Source: Oscillospiraceae bacterium
Lineage (GTDB): Bacteria > Bacillota > Clostridia > Lachnospirales > Lachnospiraceae
Reading direction: 5' to 3'
Assembly (NCBI GenBank): GCA_021771715.1
Contig: JAETOO010000001.1
Location: 124,001-188,000, forward strand
DNA: 64,000 nucleotides
Position numbers and translations under genes: made by a program. The notes under the pieces are model-generated. The model saw nothing but the letters and a program-made list of their open reading frames with translations, searched no databases and was not told where the DNA came from. Shown piece after piece: positions 1-8,393 of the stretch. Every line of letters starts with the position of its first letter. Within the stretch, counting starts at the first letter, position 1.

Positions 1-626
1 AGCATCTGTTCCTGAAATGCGCGGAACTCCGCCCTTCTCTGCGCATAGGCATCCTCTATCCCACAATGTTCTTTCTTGATCCAGGTGTCCCGTACCTCCT
101 CGATGATCAGCAGCAGACCCCTCTTATCCGGGAGCACATCAAACTGGCAGCTCTTGGCCCCGCTGACCTTCCACTCCTGCTGCAGCCTCACATCTCCCTT
201 CTGATTAAACAGCATATACCTTATGTAGCTTCTGAAACAATTTGCCAGATACCACCGCTCCTGCCCCGCCTGTACCGGCTGAACAAAATCAAAATCCCTT
301 CCGGTCTGAAAATCCAGGCGGATTCCCAGCCTCGATCCCGTACCGCCAATCAGCAGCGTATCCTCATCGGCGTACACCAGCGTCAGCTCTCCCTCATCCG
401 TCCGGAGCACCACCCGCTCTGGCTCCGCCTCCGCCGTAAACGCGCAGGGTGCTCCATCGCACAGTACTTCCAGCCTCGCAGTGTTGCTCTCCCTCGCGGC
501 CCCATGAATGGTCCGCAGATACAGCCCTTCCTTGCCGTCTTTCCCCGCAAGTCTCTCATCCAGCCACGAGATGGCCATATAGCTTCCCCTCATACTAAAC
601 GGAATTTCCCACAGATCATATTTCAT
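1..626 (-). CDS. glycoside hydrolase of the (alpha/alpha)6 MGH1/amylo-alpha-1,6-glucosidase type, N-terminal part
   Basis: The reading frame starts at ATG 624-626 behind AGGAGG and stays open to the window edge, so only about 208 N-terminal residues are visible and the C-terminal catalytic part is missing. The protein opens MKYDLWEIPFSMRGSYMAIS, an opening I associate with MGH1-like/amylo-alpha-1,6-glucosidase proteins that start with a beta-sandwich. It has no signal peptide, so it should act on imported oligosaccharides in the cytosol. It is the last visible gene after two sugar permeases (gap 44 nt), which fits an intracellular glycosidase of the same operon. The family call is by resemblance only; the catalytic acids lie outside the window. 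Confidence 0.5.
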   Translation of the reverse strand, partial: MKYDLWEIPFSMRGSYMAISWLDERLAGKDGKEGLYLRTIHGAARESNTARLEVLCDGAPCAFTAEAEPERVVLRTDEGELTLVYADEDTLLIGGTGSRLGIRLDFQTGRDFDFVQPVQAGQERWYLANCFRSYIRYMLFNQKGDVRLQQEWKVSGAKSCQFDVLPDKRGLLLIIEEVRDTWIKKEHCGIEDAYAQRRAEFRAFQEQM

Positions 627-670
627 ACCACTGTCTTCCTCCTTTCTATCTGCTGTTCCTTCCTTTTCAT

Positions 671-1504
671 CTATCCTTTTATGCCCGAGAACGTGATTCC
701 TTCGATAAAATACCTCTGTGCCATAAAATATACGACAATCATCGGCAAAGTGATCACCGTTGCCAATGCCATCATCAAATTCCACTCGCTGACATGCTGT
801 CCCATGAAATTCTGCAGTGCAAGCGACACAGTCTTCAGATTTTCCTTGTCGAGATAGAGCAGCGGCCCCATGAAATCATTCCAGGTTCCCATGAAGGTAA
901 ACACGCCGACCGTACACATCACCGGCTTTGACATCGGCAGCACGATCCTCCAATAGATCGTGAAATAACTGGCTCCATCTACCAGAGCCGCCTCATCATA
1001 ATCCTTGGGGATTCCGGCGTAGAACTGCCGCACCAGGAACACATTAAACGCATTGCCGAAAAAGCACGGAAGTGTCAGAGGAATTATCGTGTTATACGCC
1101 CCCACCCGCTGCCAGATCAAAAATTGCGGAATCATCAGCACGGTCTGCGGGATCATCATCGTCGAGAGCAGCATCGCAAACCAGAAATTTCTCCCCCGGA
1201 ACTTCAGTCTGGCGAACCCGAAGGCAATGAAGCTCGCACTCAGAATGCTTCCTACCATGTTGATCGCCACAATGACCGCTGAGTTCAGAAAATACCGCGC
1301 AAAGGGCGCTCTGGCAAACGCATTTTTGTAGTTCTCCAGATCATAATGCGAAGGGAGCCACTGGATCGGAACCGTCATGATCTCACGATTGCTCATGAAG
1401 GAGCTTCGAATCATCCAGTAAAATGGAAAAAGCATCAGGACCGATAACAGAATCAATAACAGATAAATCAGCAATCTCTTTTCTTTTCTCCTACTTTTCT
1501 TCAT
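671..1504 (-). CDS. carbohydrate ABC transporter permease, MalG type
   Basis: This 277-residue membrane protein has a basic N-terminus, a first membrane segment at about residues 11-30, and further segments. The EAALVDGA loop at about residues 171-178 is the conserved binding-protein-dependent transport motif that contacts the ATPase. The C-terminus ends in a YFIEGITFSGIKG-type tail typical of CUT1 MalG subunits. Its ATG overlaps the stop of the upstream permease gene by four bases (ATGA), so translation is coupled. It forms the channel with the MalF-type partner. No ATPase gene is in the window, so a shared MsmX-type ATPase is likely (inference). The substrate is not evident. Confidence 0.9.
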   Translation of the reverse strand: MKKSRRKEKRLLIYLLLILLSVLMLFPFYWMIRSSFMSNREIMTVPIQWLPSHYDLENYKNAFARAPFARYFLNSAVIVAINMVGSILSASFIAFGFARLKFRGRNFWFAMLLSTMMIPQTVLMIPQFLIWQRVGAYNTIIPLTLPCFFGNAFNVFLVRQFYAGIPKDYDEAALVDGASYFTIYWRIVLPMSKPVMCTVGVFTFMGTWNDFMGPLLYLDKENLKTVSLALQNFMGQHVSEWNLMMALATVITLPMIVVYFMAQRYFIEGITFSGIKG

Positions 1505-2409
1505 CCTTTATCTCCATTCTCATAAATGACCCAGCGATCCGACGACCGGAATACCAGCGCCGTCAGCACCGCGATAATCACAAACAGTACCCAGGACATT
1601 GCCGCCGAGTAGCCCATCCGGGACTGCTTAAACGCGGTCCGGTAGAGCAGCAGCGAATAGAACAGGCTCGCATTTGCCGGCCCGCCGTCTGTCATGATGT
1701 AGGACTGCGTAAACGTCTGCATACTGTTTATGATCGCCATAACAAAATTGTAAAAAATGATAGGTGTCATCAGCGGCACTGTAATGTGGCGGAATCTCGC
1801 GATTCCACCCGCTCCGTCCAGCTCCGCCGCCTCATAGAGCTCTCTCGAAATTCCCTGCAGCCCCGCAAGATAGATCACGACGGTATTCCCTGCGGCCCAC
1901 ACAGCCATCACGGCCAGAGATGGAATGACTTCCTTCGGGTCGAAGATAAAGTTGTGCGTGCTTCCCCCGCACAGACGGATCACACTGTTGAGCAGCCCGT
2001 ACATCGGATTGTAAATATACATCCAGATCGCGGCAGATGCCACTACCGGCACAATCGACGGAATATAAAAGATGGTCCGGAACACTGACATCCCCTTCAC
2101 GCGGGTATTCAACAGCACCGCAATGAGCAGCGGTATGCAGGTCACAAGCGGCACCGTCAGGAAGGTGTACAAAAATGTCACCTTCAGAGACTGGAGCACC
2201 AGCGGATCGCGGAACAGCTCTCTGTAGTTTTTCAGTCCCACGAACACTTTGGGCGTGATCACATCCCACTCTGTAAAGCTGATCGCAAGGCTGAACAGCA
2301 TCGGGCCGAAATTAAAGCAGAATAATCCGATGATTGACGGCCCGATAAAGAAATAGCCCCATTTTAGCTGTGTTTTTTCCTTCGCTGTCATCTTTTTCTC
2401 GTTTCTCAT
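1501..2409 (-). CDS. carbohydrate ABC transporter permease, MalF type
   Basis: This is a 302-residue inner permease of a CUT1 sugar importer. The first membrane segment is at about residues 19-40, and the EAAELDGAG motif near residues 198-206 is the ATPase-contacting loop. A GGGGA-like purine stretch precedes the ATG; an in-frame ATG six codons later is an alternative start. It lies between the binding-protein gene, from which it is separated by a hairpin with a T-run, and the MalG-type gene it overlaps. The hairpin suggests the permeases are made at a lower level than the binding protein. Confidence 0.9.
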   Translation of the reverse strand: MRNEKKMTAKEKTQLKWGYFFIGPSIIGLFCFNFGPMLFSLAISFTEWDVITPKVFVGLKNYRELFRDPLVLQSLKVTFLYTFLTVPLVTCIPLLIAVLLNTRVKGMSVFRTIFYIPSIVPVVASAAIWMYIYNPMYGLLNSVIRLCGGSTHNFIFDPKEVIPSLAVMAVWAAGNTVVIYLAGLQGISRELYEAAELDGAGGIARFRHITVPLMTPIIFYNFVMAIINSMQTFTQSYIMTDGGPANASLFYSLLLYRTAFKQSRMGYSAAMSWVLFVIIAVLTALVFRSSDRWVIYENGDKG

Positions 2410-2434
2410 ATGGATTGATCCCCCATTTTATGTC

Positions 2435-2474
2435 AAAAAGAGCCCGGCCTAACAGATCCATTAAGCCAGGCTCT
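2435..2474 (-). terminator. partial intrinsic terminator between binding-protein and permease genes
   Basis: On the minus strand AGAGCCTGGC pairs with GCCGGGCTCT across a loop of about 16 nt and is followed by TTTTT. It sits in the gap between the binding-protein stop and the MalF-type start. Since the permeases have no other obvious promoter, it probably acts as an attenuating terminator that sets a higher ratio of binding protein to permease (inference). Confidence 0.6.
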
Positions 2475-2509
2475 CTTCTCTCACTCAGTTGGCACAGTCA
2501 TCTTTTCTG

Positions 2510-3874
2510 TTATTTCCAGTATCCGTCAATCACGTCCGAAAGATCCAGGCTGGTCAGCGCTTCCTCTGCCGTCGTCTCTCCAAGCCATACATTGTCCAGT
2601 GCCGGAACGATCGTATTGTCCATAATGGTCGGGAAATTCTTTACACGTACATTGTCGCCAAGCACCGTTGTGTCTGCCTGCAAAATATTTTTGAACGCTG
2701 TACACATACCGGTCGCATCTACCTTTGTGTAGGTGGCAATCCACTGCTGCTCATTTTCTCCGCCGTCAAATACCGCCAGAGTATGCGGCAATCCGCCTAA
2801 AGATACACCCTGCGCATTTGCAGCTTTTACAGAATTGTTAAAGTCCGTAAAATACTGATAAAAATCGAATGCAGCCTCATTATCCGCTGCCTCCGGAGAC
2901 ATACAAAGTCCTGCTGTCCAGGAAATATCTGCCGCCTGTTTGAAAGCCGGAATCGGAGCCACGCCGACGTCGAAGCCTTCATTTGTATAGTTTGCAAGCG
3001 CCCAGCCGCCGTCAATGATCATTGCGACCTGGCCGTTCATCAGCATCGTCGACGCATCTGCGAATGCTCCCTTTGCCATCGCAATGGACGGAGCGCAGTG
3101 AATCGTATTTCCGAGATCTGCGATACTCTGGATCACCTCAATACCATTCTCCTGGCTGATTCCAAGTGCTGTCCCATCTTCATTCAGAACACCGGATTCA
3201 TTTGTATGCAGAAGCGCAATAAACTTTGTCCAGTCGGTCGGCATCATGGTGCCGTATACAACGATATCATCCGGATTGAAGCCCTCGTCCTCCGGGCTCT
3301 TTCCGCTTCCATCCTTTGTAAGCTTCTTCGCCGCATCTACATACTCATCCCAGCTCCACGGATTCGCCGCATCCGTTCCCGGCGCCTCCACTCCGCTCGC
3401 CTCCAGCAGATCCTTATTGTAGTAGAGCGCCATCGTGGTCGAATTGTACCCGACAGACCATACATGCTCGTCTGTGTCAAAAATCGTCGGCTCGATCGCC
3501 ACATCGGTCGGCTTCACTCCTGCCTCATCGTAGAGCGGCTTCAGATCAAGCAGCGCTCCCTTCTCGCCCCACTCAAATACATTTCCCTCCGGAAGATTGA
3601 AGATGTCCGGAAGGCTGTTTGCCGCCGCCATCGTGTTCAGCTTGCTCAGGTACTCCGCATAAGGAATGTAGTTCTCCTCGATATCTACATCCGGATGCTC
3701 CGCCTCATACTGAGCCACAATCGCACGGTCAAATTCCTGCTCCGCATCGGCCGCCCACATATAGAAGGAGACAACCTTCTTCTCCTCTGCACTGCTCGTG
3801 AGCGTCATATTCCCGATCATCGCACACGCTGCCAGCGCCCCTGTCAATAAAGCCATCATTTTTCTTCTCTTCAT
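2510..3874 (-). CDS. extracellular sugar-binding protein of an ABC importer (cluster 1)
   Basis: This 454-residue solute-binding protein has a basic N-terminus and a hydrophobic export signal. LAAC at residues 14-17 could be a lipobox, but SSA at about residues 27-29 could equally be a signal peptidase I site. The mature part carries the bacterial solute-binding family 1 pattern, with an early VVSFYMWA strand and a Trp-rich C-terminal lobe. AAAGGAGA precedes the ATG. It is the first transport gene after the two-component genes and has its own -10-like TATAAT about 45-50 bases upstream. The substrate is presumably an oligosaccharide handled by the downstream glycosidase. Confidence 0.9.
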   Translation of the reverse strand: MKRRKMMALLTGALAACAMIGNMTLTSSAEEKKVVSFYMWAADAEQEFDRAIVAQYEAEHPDVDIEENYIPYAEYLSKLNTMAAANSLPDIFNLPEGNVFEWGEKGALLDLKPLYDEAGVKPTDVAIEPTIFDTDEHVWSVGYNSTTMALYYNKDLLEASGVEAPGTDAANPWSWDEYVDAAKKLTKDGSGKSPEDEGFNPDDIVVYGTMMPTDWTKFIALLHTNESGVLNEDGTALGISQENGIEVIQSIADLGNTIHCAPSIAMAKGAFADASTMLMNGQVAMIIDGGWALANYTNEGFDVGVAPIPAFKQAADISWTAGLCMSPEAADNEAAFDFYQYFTDFNNSVKAANAQGVSLGGLPHTLAVFDGGENEQQWIATYTKVDATGMCTAFKNILQADTTVLGDNVRVKNFPTIMDNTIVPALDNVWLGETTAEEALTSLDLSDVIDGYWK

Positions 3875-3917
3875 ACAGCACTTTCTCCTTTCTTTTGCTG
3901 TTCGTCTTGATGGCTAT

Positions 3918-3950
3918 ATTATATTTGCTTGCTTTTTTTAATTCTAGCAC
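3918..3950 (-). promoter_or_regulatory. candidate promoter of the cluster 1 binding-protein gene
   Basis: A perfect TATAAT (minus strand, 3918-3923) lies in the 102-nt gap between the response-regulator stop and the binding-protein start. At the expected -35 distance there is only a poor match. A good -10 with a weak -35 is what an activator-dependent promoter looks like, and the neighbouring AraC-type regulator is the obvious candidate. Confidence 0.4.
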
Positions 3951-3976
3951 GATCTTATTGTGTATTTAGCACATTT

Positions 3977-5422
3977 TTATCCATTTAGATTCCGGTACTC
4001 TCTCGGAGACATGCCGTACACCTTCCGAAAACTTCTCGCAAAATAGTTCTGATCCTTATACCCGACCAGCAGAGCTACCTCCTGTATGGACATCCTCGAG
4101 TTTTCCAGCAGCTCTCTCGCCTTGCGCAGCCGGATATCCTCAAGATACTGCATCACGGTACAGCTCTTCTTTTCCTTAAAACGCCTCGCCAGATACGTCG
4201 GCACGACAAAGAATGTCGCCGCCAGCTCGCTCAGGCTGATATCCTCGCGGTAATACTGCTCCATATACCGCACGACCTTATCCACAAGATCACAGCCTGA
4301 CGATGCCAGAACGATTTTCTGATTCAGCTCACCGGCATACTCTACCAGCTCATCTGTCAATTCCTTTTTATTCTGATATCTGCAAACCGCAAACGGAAAC
4401 AGGCCCTTCCGAATCTGAATCGGCAGCGGGATATCATATTTCATATACTTGTTCGCCAGCACCAGCAGGACCGACTGATATACCTGTTTAATCAGATACA
4501 CATACTTTCTGTCACCAAAAACGGTGTTCCAGATCTTTCCCAGTGCTTCCCGGCAGAGCTCCTCCTGTCCGGTCTCCAGCGCAGATTCGAATGCATCGTA
4601 CATTACGCTCAGACGTTCCCTCTCAGGCTCACGGTATCGCATGACCTGAGCGGTCTCCCCGTAAAACCGAAGATTCAGAAGTGCTTCCATGCCAATCAGC
4701 ATCTCCTCCGGATGTTGGTTCTTTCCACTCCAGTAAAGAACCTTATTCCCCTCACAAAACGGACCCGCCCTGCAGATTTTGTCCAATTCCTGTTCCCGCA
4801 GCAGTTCTCCTTCAAGAAAAAGAATACAGATATCCGGCATCTCTTTGCCAAACGTCACAGCCTGCCACTGTGTGTGTTCCGTTTTCCGCAGTGCCGAAAG
4901 GAACTCCTCTGCCGCATCCTGCGCCATTGTTTTCCACACTAAGATCAGGGAACCGGTCATCCTTTCCGCACGCCCCTGCTCCATAAATTCAGACCACGTC
5001 CCGGCACTCTTCTGCGAATGCGGCCGCTCCCGCCCTCTTTTTTCCGAAAGCTTCTGCTCGATCTCCAGCAACATCTCCTGAAACTCCTGCTGCAAAATCG
5101 GCTTCTTGATATAATTTACCACTCCCAGGCGAATGGCCCTCTTCATATACGCAAAATCATCATAGCCACTGATAATCACAAACTGCGTATCCACAGCATT
5201 CCTCTGTTTCCTTACTTTCTCTATAAAGTCCAGTCCATTGATCACCGGCATATTGATATCAACAAAAAAAATATCCGGTGACTCCTCCTCATAGAGCGCA
5301 AGCGCCTCAAAACCATTTGCCGCTGTCCCCACAACCTCCATATCCAGACCGCTGTTTGCAATTCTCTGGATAATGCTTTTCTGTACATACACTTCGTCAT
5401 CTGCAATACATATGCGATACAT
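3977..5422 (-). CDS. YesN-type response regulator with AraC DNA-binding domain
   Basis: The 481-residue protein starts with a receiver domain (about residues 1-115) with acidic residues DDE at 8-10, the phosphorylatable Asp at 55 in FFVDINMP, and the conserved Lys in IKKP. A middle segment of about 250 residues has no clear match. The last about 100 residues carry two helix-turn-helix motifs ending in GMSPREYR, typical of AraC/XylS. It pairs with the sensor kinase gene immediately upstream (35-nt gap) and should activate the sugar-uptake genes downstream when phosphorylated. Confidence 0.93.
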   Translation of the reverse strand: MYRICIADDEVYVQKSIIQRIANSGLDMEVVGTAANGFEALALYEEESPDIFFVDINMPVINGLDFIEKVRKQRNAVDTQFVIISGYDDFAYMKRAIRLGVVNYIKKPILQQEFQEMLLEIEQKLSEKRGRERPHSQKSAGTWSEFMEQGRAERMTGSLILVWKTMAQDAAEEFLSALRKTEHTQWQAVTFGKEMPDICILFLEGELLREQELDKICRAGPFCEGNKVLYWSGKNQHPEEMLIGMEALLNLRFYGETAQVMRYREPERERLSVMYDAFESALETGQEELCREALGKIWNTVFGDRKYVYLIKQVYQSVLLVLANKYMKYDIPLPIQIRKGLFPFAVCRYQNKKELTDELVEYAGELNQKIVLASSGCDLVDKVVRYMEQYYREDISLSELAATFFVVPTYLARRFKEKKSCTVMQYLEDIRLRKARELLENSRMSIQEVALLVGYKDQNYFARSFRKVYGMSPREYRNLNG

Positions 5423-5457
5423 ACAATCCCTCTGTTTTTCCCTTGCTCTCCCGCTTT

Positions 5458-7227
5458 TTATAGCATCATCGGTATCTCCATCTCGATCCGGAGTCCATAA
5501 CCTGCATTCGTTATTATTATGACAGAAAAGTCATCCCCGTATTCCAGGTACAAGCGCTGTACGACATTCCGAAGGCCAATATGTGCAGAATCCGGCAGCT
5601 TTTCCATCGGATTTTGATGAATCTGTTCCAGTTCCTCCATTAACAGCCTGTGCTGGTCCGGTTTCATCCCGTTCCCATTGTCCATCACCGTGACGCGGAG
5701 CTTCGTCTCATATTTCTCGATCCCAATGGAAATACAGCAGTCTCTTGTCTTGTACCGGAACCCATGACGGATCGAATTCTCCACCAGCGGCTGCAGCACC
5801 ATCTTCAGAAACGGCAATTCTCCCAGTTCCTCATCGACGTCAAAAAACACTTCAAGGTCACTTTGCTTGTATTTTACGATCAGGAGATACTGCTTCGTGT
5901 ATTCAAGCTCCTCTCTGATCGTAATCCATTTTTCCTGCCTCAGGTTGTAACGATAGAGCTGCCCCAATGTCTCGCAGACCATGACCGCTTCCGTTTCCTG
6001 TCGGTTTAAAATCAGGCTGTTTATAATTTCCAGCGTGTTGAACAAAAAATGCGGATTGATCTGGCTCTCCAGCAGCTTGATCTCTGATTCCTTCTGGATA
6101 GCCGTTATTCTCCTGTTCTTTTCAACCAGCAGCTCCAAAGATGCGGACATCTCATTGAAGCCATTGATCAGCTCCCCGATTTCATCCGTGTACGTATTCT
6201 GCAGGAGAATACCGAGGCGATTCTGCTGAATCTGGCGCATGCCATCCGCACATGCAAGCAGCGGTTTGGTCAGATACTTTGACACAGCCAGAACCCCCAC
6301 CACCAGCAGACAGCCTGACACCAGCAGAAGAATGATAAGGAACACCGACATCATCCTCACATCCATTTTCTGGCATCTCCCATCGAACACCGTAACCAGC
6401 TTCCAGTCAAAAAAGTCTGTCGAAAAGTCATTCATGACAGCGAAATAATCCCGATCCATCGTCCCAACCGTATCGGACAGCCTGTTCTGTCCCGCCGCGT
6501 TTTTGGCCCGCTCCATCACAGCCAGTCCATCCTCATCCGCTGTCACCAGCCTCCCATCAGAGCATAGTAATCCAAAAAACATTCCGTCATACTCTGTGGC
6601 GAGCAGCTTTTTAAGGTTCTGCTCGGGAATCGTGATCACAAAGACGCCCGCCATCTCCAGCGTATTGTAATCATGGAGCAAATAGTACAGCGTCATATCC
6701 CATTCGGAGTGCTTGTGGTAGATTCCCTTTTCCTCTCCCTCCTCTGCCTCCATATATTTTCCATCGTGCAACAGCGTATCGTACCAGGGTTTCTTTTTGA
6801 TATCCACACCGTAATCCAGGTAGTAACCGTTCACCGATGTCACGCGTATGCCGCTCCATGTAATCAACGCAAACTTGTTTCCTTCATACAGAGTGCTGAC
6901 GCTCCCCAGAAATTCATGCGCGTTGTCCAGAAGCTCCTGACGGCGCTGTGTGTAGACCGCTTTCTGACAAAGATCCTGGATCCAGTTGCTGTAAGCCAGA
7001 TTGTACGTCACACTGTCCATGTTTTTGAAATAACTCTCGAGCATATCCAGCTTCTCATTTCTCGCACCCTCGACATGACTGACCGCTGCACGGTGCTGCG
7101 AGTATCTCTGCAGACCCCAGAATACAAACATCGAGAGTAGAAATGTCATCGCAAAAATAAAAAAGGCAAAAAGAAACACCTTCTTTTTCAGCCCGATATT
7201 CTGCATACAGTTCCATCTGTTTTTCAT
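5458..7227 (-). CDS. YesM-type sensor histidine kinase
   Basis: This is a 589-residue membrane sensor: one membrane segment at about residues 14-36, an extracellular sensing region to about 290, a second segment at about 292-315, then a HAMP-like linker. The His_kinase motif INPHFLFNTLEIINSL carries the phospho-acceptor His, and the ATPase region has the N-box VENSIRHGF and the DNGNGM G-box. The ribosome site is only GTGGGAA, which is weak. It is the first gene of the two-component pair and probably senses an extracellular sugar through its large outer domain or through the binding protein. Confidence 0.93.
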   Translation of the reverse strand: MKNRWNCMQNIGLKKKVFLFAFFIFAMTFLLSMFVFWGLQRYSQHRAAVSHVEGARNEKLDMLESYFKNMDSVTYNLAYSNWIQDLCQKAVYTQRRQELLDNAHEFLGSVSTLYEGNKFALITWSGIRVTSVNGYYLDYGVDIKKKPWYDTLLHDGKYMEAEEGEEKGIYHKHSEWDMTLYYLLHDYNTLEMAGVFVITIPEQNLKKLLATEYDGMFFGLLCSDGRLVTADEDGLAVMERAKNAAGQNRLSDTVGTMDRDYFAVMNDFSTDFFDWKLVTVFDGRCQKMDVRMMSVFLIILLLVSGCLLVVGVLAVSKYLTKPLLACADGMRQIQQNRLGILLQNTYTDEIGELINGFNEMSASLELLVEKNRRITAIQKESEIKLLESQINPHFLFNTLEIINSLILNRQETEAVMVCETLGQLYRYNLRQEKWITIREELEYTKQYLLIVKYKQSDLEVFFDVDEELGELPFLKMVLQPLVENSIRHGFRYKTRDCCISIGIEKYETKLRVTVMDNGNGMKPDQHRLLMEELEQIHQNPMEKLPDSAHIGLRNVVQRLYLEYGDDFSVIIITNAGYGLRIEMEIPMML

Positions 7228-7331
7228 ACCGATTTCCCACTTTTCCGTCTGTTTCAGAGGTACCCAGAACTTCCGCTCCTGGGTATCTCAGCTACATTCT
7301 CTGTCGTTTTGCCCCTGTTTCCATATCTCAA

Positions 7332-8231
7332 CTAAACGTCAGCATACGGTATCCGAAAGTAATCCAAATACGCCTTATACCGATCCTGCGCGGTCAGACA
7401 CGTATCGGTCAGATAGCCTTTCTCATGATTCCACTCCCTCAGGCCGCGGTAATAGAACAGTTTCAGGTTATCCTCGATGATAAACGGCACAATGTGATTC
7501 CTCAGGCACTCTTTGAATAGAATCAATCTCCCGACACGGCCGTTGCCGTCCTGGAAGGGGTGGATGCGCTCAAACGCAACATGGAATTCCAGAATCTCTT
7601 CCAATGTTATTTCTCCCCGGGAATTATAATCCGCCAGCAATGCTTTCATCTTGCCGGAAACCTCTTCTGGAAGGGTCGTGCACATGCCGCCAACCTCATT
7701 GGGCACTTTCTTATAATCGCCCACAGCAAACCAGTCTTTTCTCGCATCACTCGTCCCGCTTTTCAATACCATGTGAAGTTCTTTGATCAATTTCTCCGTC
7801 AATTTCGCTCTTGCATGGTCAATAATCAGATCAATGCAGCGGAAATGGTTTACGGTTTCGATCACATCGTCCACATTGAGCACTTCGTTCTCCACACCGA
7901 CGGTATTCGTCTCGAAAATATATCTCGTCTGATCATGCGTCAGACGGCTGCCCTCCATATGGTTCGAATTGTACGTAAGGTCAATCTGGGTTTTATGATA
8001 AATTCCGCCAGGATACTTATTTGACTTTTCGTCCTGCAAAATATCCACGAGTGTCATCCGCTGCTCTTTTCTTTCGTTGGCCCGCGATGGCTTTTCCGCA
8101 GTCTCAGGAATCTTCCACGTTTTCCCGGTGAGAAACGCGCCGTCTACACGTCCCTGTGCGCAGTAATTTCTGACGCTGCGCTCCGACACATCCCATTTTT
8201 TCGCTATTTCAGCCGCCAAAAGATATCTCAT
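7332..8231 (-). CDS. Fic family protein with N-terminal helix-turn-helix
   Basis: The 299-residue protein has a short MerR/excisionase-like helix-turn-helix at about residues 3-40 and a Fic core. HPFQDGNGRVGR at 224-235 is the full HxFx(D/E)GNGRxxR AMP-transferase motif. SNHMEG at 89-94 matches the (S/T)xxxE(G/N) inhibitory helix, here N-terminal to the core, so it is a self-inhibited class II Fic. It should transfer AMP, or another phosphorylated moiety, to a protein hydroxyl when inhibition is relieved. GGAGG lies 6 nt before the ATG. No separate antitoxin gene is adjacent, consistent with built-in inhibition. Its target is unknown. Confidence 0.9.
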   Translation of the reverse strand: MRYLLAAEIAKKWDVSERSVRNYCAQGRVDGAFLTGKTWKIPETAEKPSRANERKEQRMTLVDILQDEKSNKYPGGIYHKTQIDLTYNSNHMEGSRLTHDQTRYIFETNTVGVENEVLNVDDVIETVNHFRCIDLIIDHARAKLTEKLIKELHMVLKSGTSDARKDWFAVGDYKKVPNEVGGMCTTLPEEVSGKMKALLADYNSRGEITLEEILEFHVAFERIHPFQDGNGRVGRLILFKECLRNHIVPFIIEDNLKLFYYRGLREWNHEKGYLTDTCLTAQDRYKAYLDYFRIPYADV

Positions 8232-8393
8232 CGATTTCCTCCGTCAAATCACAATCGAGAACTGCACAAATCTATCCTAATAGTATAGCGCATGATCGGC
8301 AAGAAATCCAACCTTTTTCTATTCTTTCACAGATATGTTAGCCGTTTCCGGAAAGAATATCGCACCTCAGAAATCGCTTCCGTTTTTTATCTT

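Noticed and set aside
7261-7285. Hairpin TACCCAG/CTGGGTA between the Fic and sensor kinase genes as a terminator
   Set aside because: No T-run follows on the minus strand, so it does not qualify as an intrinsic terminator.
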